Source: JACVRW01 sp963819635 (lineage in GTDB: Bacteria; Actinomycetota; Thermoleophilia; Solirubrobacterales; Thermoleophilaceae). From it: a stretch of 64,000 bases of DNA. The stretch covers positions 1 through 64,000 of the forward strand of contig CAWFWX010000001.1 of NCBI GenBank assembly GCA_963819635.1, read 5' to 3'. The notes beneath the pieces are model-generated. The model did not search any database, was not told the origin of the DNA, and saw only the letters and a list, made by a program, of their open reading frames with translations. The translations under genes and the position numbers were made by a program. Positions within the stretch are counted from its first letter, which is position 1. Every line of letters starts with the position of its first letter. Shown here one piece after another: positions 47,557 through 55,834 of the stretch.

Positions 47557-49038
47557 ATGACCACGGGTAACTGGACAGCCGACACGCGAGCGGGGATCGC
47601 CTGGTCGGGTGCTTCGTTCTTTGCCGGCAAGGGGTTGACGTTCCTCGCAACCGTGGTGCTCGCGCGCCTTCTCTCGCCGGCCGAGTTCGGCGTGGTGGCG
47701 GCGATCGTCGTCTACCTGCTGGTGATCGAGCTCGCGAGCGACCTCGGCATGCAGGCGACGGTGGTCTACGAGCAGGAGGAGGGGGTCAGCGAGCGGGTCC
47801 AGACCGCCTTCACGATCAACCTCGTCCTCGTGGTGCTGCTGACGGGGCTCGCGGTCCTGCTGGCGCCGGTCGCGGCCGATTTCTTCGATGTCGAGGGAGA
47901 GACGGACCTGTTCCGGCTCGGGGCACTGAACCTCCTCGTCATCGGGCTCGGCAACATCCCCGATGGGCTCCTCCTGCGGGATATGCAGTTCCGGCGCCGG
48001 GCGGGGCCCCTGCTCGTCAGGGCGGCCGTCAGCGGAACGGTCTCGATCGCGCTCGCCGTGGGCGGGCTGGGAGCTGAAGCGCTCGTATTCGGGCTGCTGG
48101 CCGGATCGGCGGCCTGGACGGTCGTCCTCTGGACGATGACGCCGCTACGGCCGCGACTGAGCTTCGACCGAGACATCGCACGCTCGATGGCGGGCTACGG
48201 CGTCGGCGCCACCATGCTCGATGGGCTCGCGGCCGTTGGCGGCCGGATGGACCAGGCGATCATCGGTCCCGTCCTCGGCCCCCGCGCGCTCGGCCTCTAC
48301 ACGGTTGGTAGTCGCCTGCCGGAGGTTCTGATCTCCAACATGTCATCGGTCGTCTCGCATGTCGGCTTCTCGGCCTTGGCACGCCAGCGAATGGACGACG
48401 CGCGCCGGCTGGCAGAGGCGACGCTCGGTCTCGTGCGATACCAGACTCTGTACGCGATGCCGGTTGCGGTCGGCCTCGCTGTTCTCGCGTCGCCGATCAT
48501 CACCGTGCTCTTCTCCTCGACGTGGACGGCGGCAGGCGGCGTGATGGCCGCGATGGCCGTGAAGACGGGCATCGCCGCCAGCGTTTGGCCGGTGGGAGAC
48601 GCGCTCAAGGCCGTTGGCCGGCAGCGCACGCTCGTGGCGTTCAGCCTCGTCAAGCTCCCGCTGATCGTGGGGCTGATGATCGCCGTCGCTCCGGAGGGAA
48701 TCGTGCTGGTCGCCTGGGTGCGGGCGCTGTCGGAGTTGGTCCACGTCGGCTTCGTGACCTGGCTGGCCTCGCGTGCCATCGCACTGAGGCCCGGCGCCTT
48801 GATCCCGGCACTGACTCCGGCGCTGATCGCGTGCGCGGGAGTAGCGGCTGGGACGGGCGCCGTGCGGCTCGTGTGGGACGACCTGACCGTCCTACCCCTG
48901 CTGACCGGCGTGGCCGCGGGCGTGGCCGGCGGGTATGTGGCGCTCCGGGTCTTTGCTCCAGAGCAGGTTCGGACCCTGCTGGGGCACCTCAGGGAGATCG
49001 CTCCGCGCCGCCGTGCCCGGGCCGGCGCCAAGGGGTGA
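47557..49038 (+). CDS. Polysaccharide flippase, Wzx/MATE-like (oligosaccharide flippase family)
   Basis: 493 residues, ATG 47557. Exports lipid-linked repeat units. About 12-14 membrane segments; start IAWSGASFFAGKGLTFLATV and ARLLSPAEFGVVAAIVVYLL are typical, as are VYEQEEGVSERVQTAFTINL and GAKGLYTV-like GPRALGLYTVGSRLPEVLIS. The C-terminal segment ends in a basic cytosolic tail (HLREIAPRRRARAGAK). Intact. Predicted to flip the repeat unit built by the surrounding glycosyltransferases. Confidence 0.9.
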   Translation: MTTGNWTADTRAGIAWSGASFFAGKGLTFLATVVLARLLSPAEFGVVAAIVVYLLVIELASDLGMQATVVYEQEEGVSERVQTAFTINLVLVVLLTGLAVLLAPVAADFFDVEGETDLFRLGALNLLVIGLGNIPDGLLLRDMQFRRRAGPLLVRAAVSGTVSIALAVGGLGAEALVFGLLAGSAAWTVVLWTMTPLRPRLSFDRDIARSMAGYGVGATMLDGLAAVGGRMDQAIIGPVLGPRALGLYTVGSRLPEVLISNMSSVVSHVGFSALARQRMDDARRLAEATLGLVRYQTLYAMPVAVGLAVLASPIITVLFSSTWTAAGGVMAAMAVKTGIAASVWPVGDALKAVGRQRTLVAFSLVKLPLIVGLMIAVAPEGIVLVAWVRALSELVHVGFVTWLASRAIALRPGALIPALTPALIACAGVAAGTGAVRLVWDDLTVLPLLTGVAAGVAGGYVALRVFAPEQVRTLLGHLREIAPRRRARAGAKG

Positions 49039-49166
49039 CGAGGCGCCTGACGAATGGCGGCCCGGCAAGGCGCGCTCGCAGGAACGGATGGCGAAGACCA
49101 CGAGGCACGAGGGTGATCCACTGGAGGATGTCCTCGCCAGCGACGTTCCATGCGAGGATCACCCCG

Positions 49167-49697
49167 GTGCTCACGACGCTGCGCCTCCTGAGTAGCGACC
49201 TCCGGCACAAGGCGCGCTGGTGCTATGACCGGGACGACCGGGCGGCGGTTGCGAAGGCGCTCCTGACGGATGGCACGGCGGCGATGGTGACTTACCGGCT
49301 GATGCAGGCATCGCGACGACGCGGGCTCTCGCCTCTGGAGATGATCTTCAACAGGGTCAACTCGATGTTCAATGGCGCCATCATCGGGCGCGGCGTCGAG
49401 TTCGGACCTGGGCTGGTGCTCGTTCATGCGACGGGCCTCGTAATCAACGGGACGGTGCGAGGTGGTGCCAATGTCGTGATCGAACACCAGGTCACCATCG
49501 GCGCCGAGCGTCGCGCGAGCCCGGCGCTCGGGGACGACGTCTTCATCGGCGCCGGGGCCAAGGTGATCGGCGCCGTCACGATCGGCGATGGCGCGCGCGT
49601 CGGCGCCAACGCGGTCGTCGTGGACGACGTTCCGGCCCGCACGACCGTCGTCGGCATCCCGGCGAGGCCGGTGGGTCGACGAGACGACGTCTCCTGA
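49167..49697 (+). CDS. Serine-O-acetyltransferase-like hexapeptide acetyltransferase
   Basis: 176 residues from GTG 49167, preceded by GAGG; ATG 49128 would add 13 residues. An N-terminal helical part (LLSSDLRHKARWCYDRDDRA) and a left-handed beta-helix of hexapeptide repeats: VLVHATGLVINGTVRGGANV, IEHQVTIGAE, VFIGAGAKVIGAVTIGDGAR, VGANAVVVDDVPARTTVVGI. The catalytic His of VLVHATG is present. In polysaccharide loci such enzymes acetylate a sugar of the repeat unit. Intact. Confidence 0.85.
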   Translation: MLTTLRLLSSDLRHKARWCYDRDDRAAVAKALLTDGTAAMVTYRLMQASRRRGLSPLEMIFNRVNSMFNGAIIGRGVEFGPGLVLVHATGLVINGTVRGGANVVIEHQVTIGAERRASPALGDDVFIGAGAKVIGAVTIGDGARVGANAVVVDDVPARTTVVGIPARPVGRRDDVS

Positions 49698-49706
49698 GCT
49701 GGACGC

Positions 49707-51440
49707 TCAGGCGGACCGGCTGACTACCCGGTTGCCAAGGACGAGCAGGTCCATCCGCGTCTTCGTGAACGTGTCGACCGCGTGCTCGGGCGTCATCACG
49801 ATCGGCTCGTCTTCGTTGAACGACGTGTTGAGGAGAATTGGAACGCCTGTGAGGCGCCCGAACTCCCGGATCAGCCGGTGATAGCGCGGGTTCACGCGAT
49901 CGTCCACGGTCTGCAGCCGGCCCGTGTCGTCCACGTGATTCACCGCCGGGATCTGTTCGCGCTTGTCCGGTCGGGTCCGATAGACGAGCACCATGAACGG
50001 CGAGGGGTAATCCTGCTCGAACCACTCGGCGGTTTCCGCGGCGAGGATCGAAGGCGCGAATGGGCGGAAGGGCTCGCGGTGCTTGACTCGCGAGTTGAGG
50101 ACGTCCTTCATGTCCGCCCGCCGCGGGTCGACGACGATCGAGCGGTTGCCAAGCGCGCGCGGGCCGAACTCCATCCGGCCCTGGAACCATCCGACGACCT
50201 CCCCCGCCTCGATCCGGCGAGCGACCTCCGGAAACAGCGCGTCATCCCCGAGACGCTCGGACTCCAGACCCGCTTGCGCGATCGCCGTCGCGCATTCTGC
50301 GTCGGAATACTCAGGTCCCGTATAGGCGTGCTCCATGACGAAACCGCGTGCCGATCCGAGGTGCTGGTTCCACACGTAGTAGGCGGAGCCGATGGCCGTT
50401 CCAGAATCGCTGGCCGCCGGCTGGACATAGACGCCATCGAACGGGGTTTCCTGGCGGATCCGGCCGTTGGCCACGGCGTTGAGAGCGACGCCACCGGCGA
50501 GACAGACGTTTCCCACCTGCGTCCTGTCCCACAGCTCGCGAAGTAGGTCGAGATATGTCTCCTGGAGCTGCGCCTGGAGTGCCGCGGCAACGTCCTCGTG
50601 ATGCCGGGTGAGCTCACTTCGCGGCTCACGGGCCGGACCGAACGCCTCCACCATCCGATCCGAGTAGATACGCCCCATCGTCGGCGTCTGCTCGTCCCAG
50701 CTCGTCTCGATTCCTTCCTTGTGGTGGAGGAAGTAGTCCAGGCCGAGCTGGAATAGGGGGTCGGCTGGCCGAAGGACCTCGCGCATCCGTGCGTGTTGCC
50801 GCTCAGGGTCACCGTAGGGCGCGAGCCCCATCACCTTCCCCTCGTCCCCGACCTTCGGAAAGCCCAGCCATTGGGTAACGGCGGTGTAGTAGCAGCCGAG
50901 CGAGTGCGGGAACAGCACCCGGTCGAGTACGTCGAAACGGTTCGACCGCCCCACCGCCAGCATCGTCGATGCAAAGTCGCCGAAACCATCCACGGACAAC
51001 ACAGCGGCGTCCTCGAACGGCGCGACGAAGAACGCGCTCGCGACGTGTGCCTGATGGTGCTCGACGTTGTGCAGTTCGGCGCGCAGCTCGCCGGGGCCCG
51101 CCCCGAGCGCCCGCGACAGCGTATCCCGCACCCCGACTACCTGTGCGGCGTTCTTGAGCCTCGACTTCAGGTAGTAGGCGGGCGTGCCATGACGAATCAG
51201 CCAACGGAGCTTGCGCCCGAGGTTCGCCCTCGGGTCGCGCGAGAGGGCGACGTGATCGAGGTCGCCCGGCGCGAGGCCCGCGTCCTCCAGGCACCACCGC
51301 GCCGCGCGCGCCGGAAACCCGGCGCAGTGCTTGACGCGAGTGAACCGCTCCTCTTCGACCGCCGCGACGAGTTTCCCGTCGATGAGGAGTGCCGCCGCGG
51401 CGTCGGCGTGGAAGGCGTTGAGACCGAGGATGGCAGTCAC
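49707..51440 (-). CDS. Carbamoyltransferase 1 (NodU/CmcH family)
   Basis: 577 residues from GTG 51440 (TAILGLNAFHADAAAALLID matches the family N-terminus; longer frames to 51494 would overlap the divergent gene). Transfers carbamoyl groups to sugar hydroxyls. Kae1-like N-terminal domain with AVEEERFTRVKHCAGFP, metal ligands in HNVEHHQAHVASAFF, and VLSVDGFGDFAST; YrdC-like C-terminal domain with WFQGRMEFGPRALGNRSIVV, LNTSFNEDEPIVMTP. Intact. Paired back to back with a glycosyltransferase across a 31-base gap. The second family member at 57.5-59.2 kb is clearly different in sequence. Confidence 0.92.
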   Translation of the reverse strand: MTAILGLNAFHADAAAALLIDGKLVAAVEEERFTRVKHCAGFPARAARWCLEDAGLAPGDLDHVALSRDPRANLGRKLRWLIRHGTPAYYLKSRLKNAAQVVGVRDTLSRALGAGPGELRAELHNVEHHQAHVASAFFVAPFEDAAVLSVDGFGDFASTMLAVGRSNRFDVLDRVLFPHSLGCYYTAVTQWLGFPKVGDEGKVMGLAPYGDPERQHARMREVLRPADPLFQLGLDYFLHHKEGIETSWDEQTPTMGRIYSDRMVEAFGPAREPRSELTRHHEDVAAALQAQLQETYLDLLRELWDRTQVGNVCLAGGVALNAVANGRIRQETPFDGVYVQPAASDSGTAIGSAYYVWNQHLGSARGFVMEHAYTGPEYSDAECATAIAQAGLESERLGDDALFPEVARRIEAGEVVGWFQGRMEFGPRALGNRSIVVDPRRADMKDVLNSRVKHREPFRPFAPSILAAETAEWFEQDYPSPFMVLVYRTRPDKREQIPAVNHVDDTGRLQTVDDRVNPRYHRLIREFGRLTGVPILLNTSFNEDEPIVMTPEHAVDTFTKTRMDLLVLGNRVVSRSA

Positions 51441-51454
51441 AGGAGTAGCCACGG

Positions 51455-51460
51455 TATAAC
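51455..51460. promoter_or_regulatory. Shared -10 region (GGTATAACC) of a divergent promoter pair
   Basis: TATAAC on the + strand lies 11 bases before ATG 51472; its complement GTTATACC lies 13 bases before GTG 51440. Both messages would begin nearly at their start codons. The near-symmetric A/T core in GC-rich DNA could serve RNA polymerase in both directions. Confidence 0.4.
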
Positions 51461-51471
51461 CGCCGGCGTCG

Positions 51472-52632
51472 ATGACAATTGTCGCCCACCTCACCTCCGT
51501 TCATCGGCAGCCGGACGCCCGCATATTCCGCAAGGAGTGCCGGACTCTCGCCCGCGCCGGGTACGACGTCACCCTGGTGGCGCCGGCAAACGGCGACGAG
51601 CGCGCCGACGGCGTGGCGATCAAGGCCGTTCGGCCCGCGAGCAGCCGCTTCGACCGCATGACGAGGGCGGTCCGTGACGTCTACCGGGCCGCCCGCTCAC
51701 TGGACGCTGCCCTCTACCACTTCCACGATCCCGAACTGCTGCCGGTCGGCGTGCGGCTCCACCGGCTGGGTAAGCGGGTGGTCTACGACGTCCACGAGGA
51801 CGTCCCGGGCGACATCCTCGGCAAGTACTGGATCGCGCCGCCCTTACGGCGGCCGACCTCCATGGCCTTCGACCGCATCGAGCGCGCCGCGGCGAAACGA
51901 CTCGACGCGGTGGTCGCCGCCGAGCCCACGCTCGCGGAGCGGTTCGCAGGAAGCGGCGTGCCGACGGTCACCGTCCACAACTTTCCGATCCTCTCCGAGC
52001 TGGCTTCGAACGAGCGAGCCTGGTCGGAGCGCGAGCGAGCCGTGTGCTACACGGGTGCCATCACCGCCATCCGCGGCATCCTCGAGATGATCGATGCCGC
52101 CGAGCTGGCCGGGGTCAAGTTGCTCCTCGGCGGGACGTTCACCGAGCGGGGCCAGCGGGAGAGCGCCACCGCGCGTCCCGGGTGGCGCTCGGTCGAGGAG
52201 CTGGGACAACCCACTCGCGGCGACCGTCGACCTGGTGATGGCGTCCTTCACACGATGCACCAGCAGGGAGGCGAGGTCCGGGACGCGTTCTCCCGCGCCC
52301 GGGCCGGCCTGCTGCTCGTGCACCCCGAGCCGAACCACATGCAGATGCACATGCGCTCGCACAAGCTGTTCGAGTACATGTCGGCGGGCCTTCCCGTCGT
52401 CGTATCCGACTTCCCCCAGTGGCGTAGCTTCGTGGAGGGGGGCGGCTACGGCATCTGCGTCGATCCTCTCGATACGGCGGCGATCGCCGCGGCCATCCGC
52501 CGGATCATGGACGACCCGGATGAAGCCGAGAACATGGGTGCCAGGGGCCGCGAGGCCGTGCGGCAGACGTACAACTGGGAGCCGGAGGCACGCAAGCTTC
52601 TGGACCTCTACGCCAGCCTGCTCGGTCGGTAG
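51472..52632 (+). CDS. GT4-family glycosyltransferase
   Basis: 386 residues, ATG 51472. GT-B fold: HLTSVHRQPDARIFRKECRT at the start (a family hallmark for hexose-adding GT4 proteins), DAALYHFHDPELLPVGVRLH, VVYDVHEDVPGDILGKYW, then the donor domain AVCYTGAITAIRGILEMIDA, SHKLFEYMSAGLPVVVSDFP. Between VEELGQ and VRDAFSRARAG is an unusual segment of about 25 residues (PTRGDRRPGDGVLHTMHQQG) in place of the usual short loop. No stop interrupts the frame. Predicted to build the repeat unit at the cytoplasmic face. Confidence 0.88.
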   Translation: MTIVAHLTSVHRQPDARIFRKECRTLARAGYDVTLVAPANGDERADGVAIKAVRPASSRFDRMTRAVRDVYRAARSLDAALYHFHDPELLPVGVRLHRLGKRVVYDVHEDVPGDILGKYWIAPPLRRPTSMAFDRIERAAAKRLDAVVAAEPTLAERFAGSGVPTVTVHNFPILSELASNERAWSERERAVCYTGAITAIRGILEMIDAAELAGVKLLLGGTFTERGQRESATARPGWRSVEELGQPTRGDRRPGDGVLHTMHQQGGEVRDAFSRARAGLLLVHPEPNHMQMHMRSHKLFEYMSAGLPVVVSDFPQWRSFVEGGGYGICVDPLDTAAIAAAIRRIMDDPDEAENMGARGREAVRQTYNWEPEARKLLDLYASLLGR

Positions 52633-52635
52633 CCC

Positions 52636-53643
52636 TCAGCCGTGCTCGCGAACGCCGCGGAACGCCCGGAGGACCTCGCGATCCGAGAGTGGGCTATCTC
52701 GGCGGCGGCCCAGGAAGAACGTCCCCGAGGCAGCATCGATGCCACCCGGCCGGCTTGCGAGGAAATGGTCGAGGTACTTCAGCCAGAACACACCGAGCGT
52801 GACGACCCGTCTGACCAGCGCACGGGCAACGCCCCAGGTGCCCAGCGGCGCCGAGAGGAAGTACTCGAGGGACCAGATGAGCGCCATTCCCGGCCCGCAC
52901 TGCGCGCCGGAGCTGATCTCGTCGAAGTCGCGCCACAGGCGCCGGTGACCAAGATGGGTGAACCTGTGGAGATCGCGGTCGCCCGCGTGGACCTGCTGGA
53001 TGAACGGCGCCTCGGAGTAGACCAGGCCGCGGCTGCCGAGCACGCGGTGGATCTCCGACGCCACCCGGGATGGCTCCACGACCTGCTCGAGTACCGCCTG
53101 GATGACCACCGCGTCGAAGGTCCCGTCGGCGAACGGGAGGGCGTGGGCGTCGCAGACGAGCTCGGTGCGCGGCCCGAGCGCGACATCGGTCTCCATGACA
53201 TCGACCCCGGTCTGATCAAGGATCTCCTGGAGTCCGGCCCCCACGGTCCGCCCGCCGACGACGAGTACGCGCGGCGGTCGGCCGATTGGAGAATCCCCAC
53301 GAAGGAGCTTCAGGAGGTGCCGGTAGTTGGCTCGTGCGGCGACGTTCCTTGCCCGCGTTGGCGGCAGGGCGAGGATGAAGCCGGCAACTCCTTTGAGCGA
53401 GCTCCTGGCGGCTCCCGTCGTCGATTCCGGCCGGGCTCGGGCCCGAACGCCCTCCTGAACCACATGCTCGATGTCGAACAGGCTCTGTTCCTCGTCGATC
53501 AGGACGGGGATGCCGTTCTCGATGGGATAACGCCGGTTGGCCTCCTCGCCTACCAGGACATCGCCCGCGACGGACAGCGGGCTCCCCGTAGCCGGGCAGC
53601 GAAGCGAGCCTAGGAGCTCTTGTACGCCTGGGTTGAGACTCAC
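52636..53643 (-). CDS. SAM-dependent methyltransferase with Trm112-like N-terminal domain
   Basis: 335 residues from GTG 53643, which overlaps the stop of the upstream gene (GTGA). N-terminal Trm112-like segment LLGSLRCPATGSPLSVAGD, then RRYPIENGIPVLIDEE; class I methyltransferase domain with motif I RVLVVGGRTVGAGLQEILDQ, acidic loop VMETDVAL, CDAHALPFADGTFDAVVIQA and IHRVLGSRGLVYSEAPFIQ. The C-terminal SLEYFLSAPLGTWGVARALV may dock to the membrane. In such loci these enzymes methylate sugars. Longer frame to 54276 overlaps the glycosyltransferase and is not used. Confidence 0.82.
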   Translation of the reverse strand: MSLNPGVQELLGSLRCPATGSPLSVAGDVLVGEEANRRYPIENGIPVLIDEEQSLFDIEHVVQEGVRARARPESTTGAARSSLKGVAGFILALPPTRARNVAARANYRHLLKLLRGDSPIGRPPRVLVVGGRTVGAGLQEILDQTGVDVMETDVALGPRTELVCDAHALPFADGTFDAVVIQAVLEQVVEPSRVASEIHRVLGSRGLVYSEAPFIQQVHAGDRDLHRFTHLGHRRLWRDFDEISSGAQCGPGMALIWSLEYFLSAPLGTWGVARALVRRVVTLGVFWLKYLDHFLASRPGGIDAASGTFFLGRRRDSPLSDREVLRAFRGVREHG

Positions 53644-54659
53644 CTGGACGTGCGCAGCATCCCAAGAATGTGTGCGAACGCCCCGAGCGGTGGCCCGAAG
53701 CGGATGCAGCCGGCGAGGAACCCGAGGCCCCAGGACAGGTGCATCACGACGAAGACGGCTGGGACTCCGGCGGCGTCGCGTGGATTGGCTTGGCGTGCGC
53801 AACGGGCGCTTGCGGCCCCCAGGGCGACGGCGTACAGCCCAAGCGCGAGGCGGGACACCCGGCGAGCCGGCCGTGGTCCTGCCGCGCCGGCCATCGCTGC
53901 CAGCGCGACCCCGGGAGCGAGCAGATGCGAGCGACGCAGGGTCTCCGGATGGCGGCGGGTCGTCCTGACGCGATAGTGCCCGTAGCGCCAGTACTGGCGA
54001 AAGAGGGCGGGAAGCGAGTCTCGAGGCACGTAGCGAGCGGCGAGCTGCGGTAGGCAGACGATCCGCCCGCCCCTCTCGCGGGTCCGCGCCGCGAGGTCGG
54101 CGTCCTCGTTCACGGGAAAGTCCTCGTCCCAGCCGCCCAGGGACTCGAGCGTCTCGCGACGCCAAATGCCGCAGAAGCCGCTCTCGACCTCGACCTCCCG
54201 TCCGCTGGTGCGACGAAAGGAAGCCCCGCCGATGCCGAACCACGAACCGAGCGCGAGAGCCACACGACGCGACCAACGCCCGGTGCCGTACGGAAGCTGC
54301 GGACCGCTGACCGACTCCACGTCCCCCCGCCGTAGCCGCTCGATGCCCACCGAGAGGTAGTCCGGCGGGAAGTGCGTGTGCGCGTCCATGCGGGCGATGT
54401 ACTCGCCCCGCGCGCGTTGCAGCCCGACGTTGAGTGCGGCGGGGACGGTTCGGCGCGGGTTGTCGAGGACCTGCATTCGCAGATCCGCCTCGGTCAGCTC
54501 CTCGAGCAGCGCGCGGGTTCCGTCGTTCGAGCGCCCTTCGACGAACAGGAACTCCACCGGATCGTCGAAACGCTGCGCCTGAATTCGCGCGATGGTGTCG
54601 CGGATCTGGCCTTCCTCGTTCCGAACGGGCACGAGGACGCTGGCGACCACCGCGCTCAC
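53640..54659 (-). CDS. GT2-family glycosyltransferase (ExoA-like)
   Basis: 339 residues. GT-A fold: SVLVPVRNEEGQIRDTIARI, FVEGRSNDGTRALLEEL, the metal region ARMDAHTHFPPDYLSVGIER, ESGFCGIWRRETLESLGGWD and the acceptor-site ED in DFPVNEDADLAARTRERGGR. C-terminal membrane helices (LLAPGVALAAMAGAAG; VPAVFVVMHLSWGLGFLAGC) resemble ExoA-type polysaccharide enzymes, which attach a hexose to a lipid-linked chain. Intact. Confidence 0.88.
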   Translation of the reverse strand: MSAVVASVLVPVRNEEGQIRDTIARIQAQRFDDPVEFLFVEGRSNDGTRALLEELTEADLRMQVLDNPRRTVPAALNVGLQRARGEYIARMDAHTHFPPDYLSVGIERLRRGDVESVSGPQLPYGTGRWSRRVALALGSWFGIGGASFRRTSGREVEVESGFCGIWRRETLESLGGWDEDFPVNEDADLAARTRERGGRIVCLPQLAARYVPRDSLPALFRQYWRYGHYRVRTTRRHPETLRRSHLLAPGVALAAMAGAAGPRPARRVSRLALGLYAVALGAASARCARQANPRDAAGVPAVFVVMHLSWGLGFLAGCIRFGPPLGAFAHILGMLRTSR

Positions 54660-54738
54660 GGCGCCCAGTTCTACTTCCTTCCGATTAGGACGTCAAAGGG
54701 GCATTGCGCTCCGCGAACATCGCGCCCAGAATCGCGGA

Positions 54739-55834
54739 ATGAGCTCCGGGCTGCGGGTCCTCATCGTCGCGTCCTCGCCCGACCGGGTCGGTGGACAGGC
54801 GGTTCAGGCCGCCGGGATGCTTGCTCACCTGGGGGTCGACGGGTTGGTGAGGGTCTCCTTCCTGCCGACCGCCCCGCCCCTGTCTGGCCCGCTCGGGCTG
54901 CTTCAACGAGTCAAGTACGTGCGGACCGCCGTCAACTCGATCGTGTACTCCGCGCGGCTGCTCACGCGCGTCCCGCGACACGACGTCGTGCACGTCCTCT
55001 CCGCCGCAAGCTCGTCGTTCCTGATCTCGAGCACCCCCGCGATCCTGGTGGCCAGGCTGTTCGGGCGCAGCACGATTCTCAACTACCACTCCGGCGAGGC
55101 CGCGGATCACCTCGCTCGCGGGCGGCGGTCGGCGATCCCGATCATGCGCCTGGTCGACTCGATCGTTGTGCCGTCGGAGACCGTGGCGCGAGCATTTGCC
55201 TCCCACGGGCTGCCCGCCCGCACGCTTCCGAACGCCATCGAGCTGAGCCGGTTTCGCTTCCGCGTACGCGGGCAGTCTCCGGCCCGTCTTTCTCTCGAGC
55301 CGTTCCCTGTCTCCGCGATACAACGTCGAGTGCGTGCTGCGGGCGTTCGCACTCATCCAGGAACGCGTAGCCGAAGCAAAGCTGATCGTGGCCGGCGACG
55401 GACCCGAGCGCGGTCGTCTGGAGCGGTTGGCGCGGGAGCTCGGCCTGCGCGATGTCCAGTTCCTGGGGTGGGTGCCCCAGGCCGAGATGGGCGACCTCTA
55501 CGGCACGGCCGACATCTATCTCAACGGGTCCGACGTGGACGCGGCCCCGCTCTCGATCCTGGAGGCCTCGGCCGCGGGCCTCCCCGTGATCACGACCGAC
55601 GCCGGGGGCATTCCGGACATGGTGGAGGACGGCCTGACGGGGCTGGTGGTCCGGCGTGGGGATCACGTCGCGATGGCAGCATCCGCGCAGCGGCTGCTCG
55701 ATGACCGGGAGCTCGCAGGCCAGCTGATCGAGACCGCCCATCGTCGCGCGCTCGACTACGGCTGGGACTCGGCCCGCGAACGCTGGCTGGCGCTCTATCG
55801 CGAGGTCACCGACGGGACGGAAAGGCGGGGGTGA
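54739..55834 (+). CDS. GT4-family glycosyltransferase (one frameshift)
   Basis: ATG 54739 gives MSSGLRVLIVASSPDRVGGQ. N-terminal GT-B domain: DVVHVLSAASSSFLISSTPA, STILNYHSGEAADHLARG, SIVVPSETVARAFASHGL, ARTLPNAIELSRF. An extra base near 55278 shifts the frame; the rest (NVECVLRAFALIQERVAEAK, LIVAGDGPERGRLERLAREL, GSDVDAAPLSILEASAAGLP) continues in the adjacent frame to TGA 55834. About 365 residues joined. A single break in an otherwise clean region: either an error or a real inactivation. Overlaps the next start by four bases. Confidence 0.85.
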
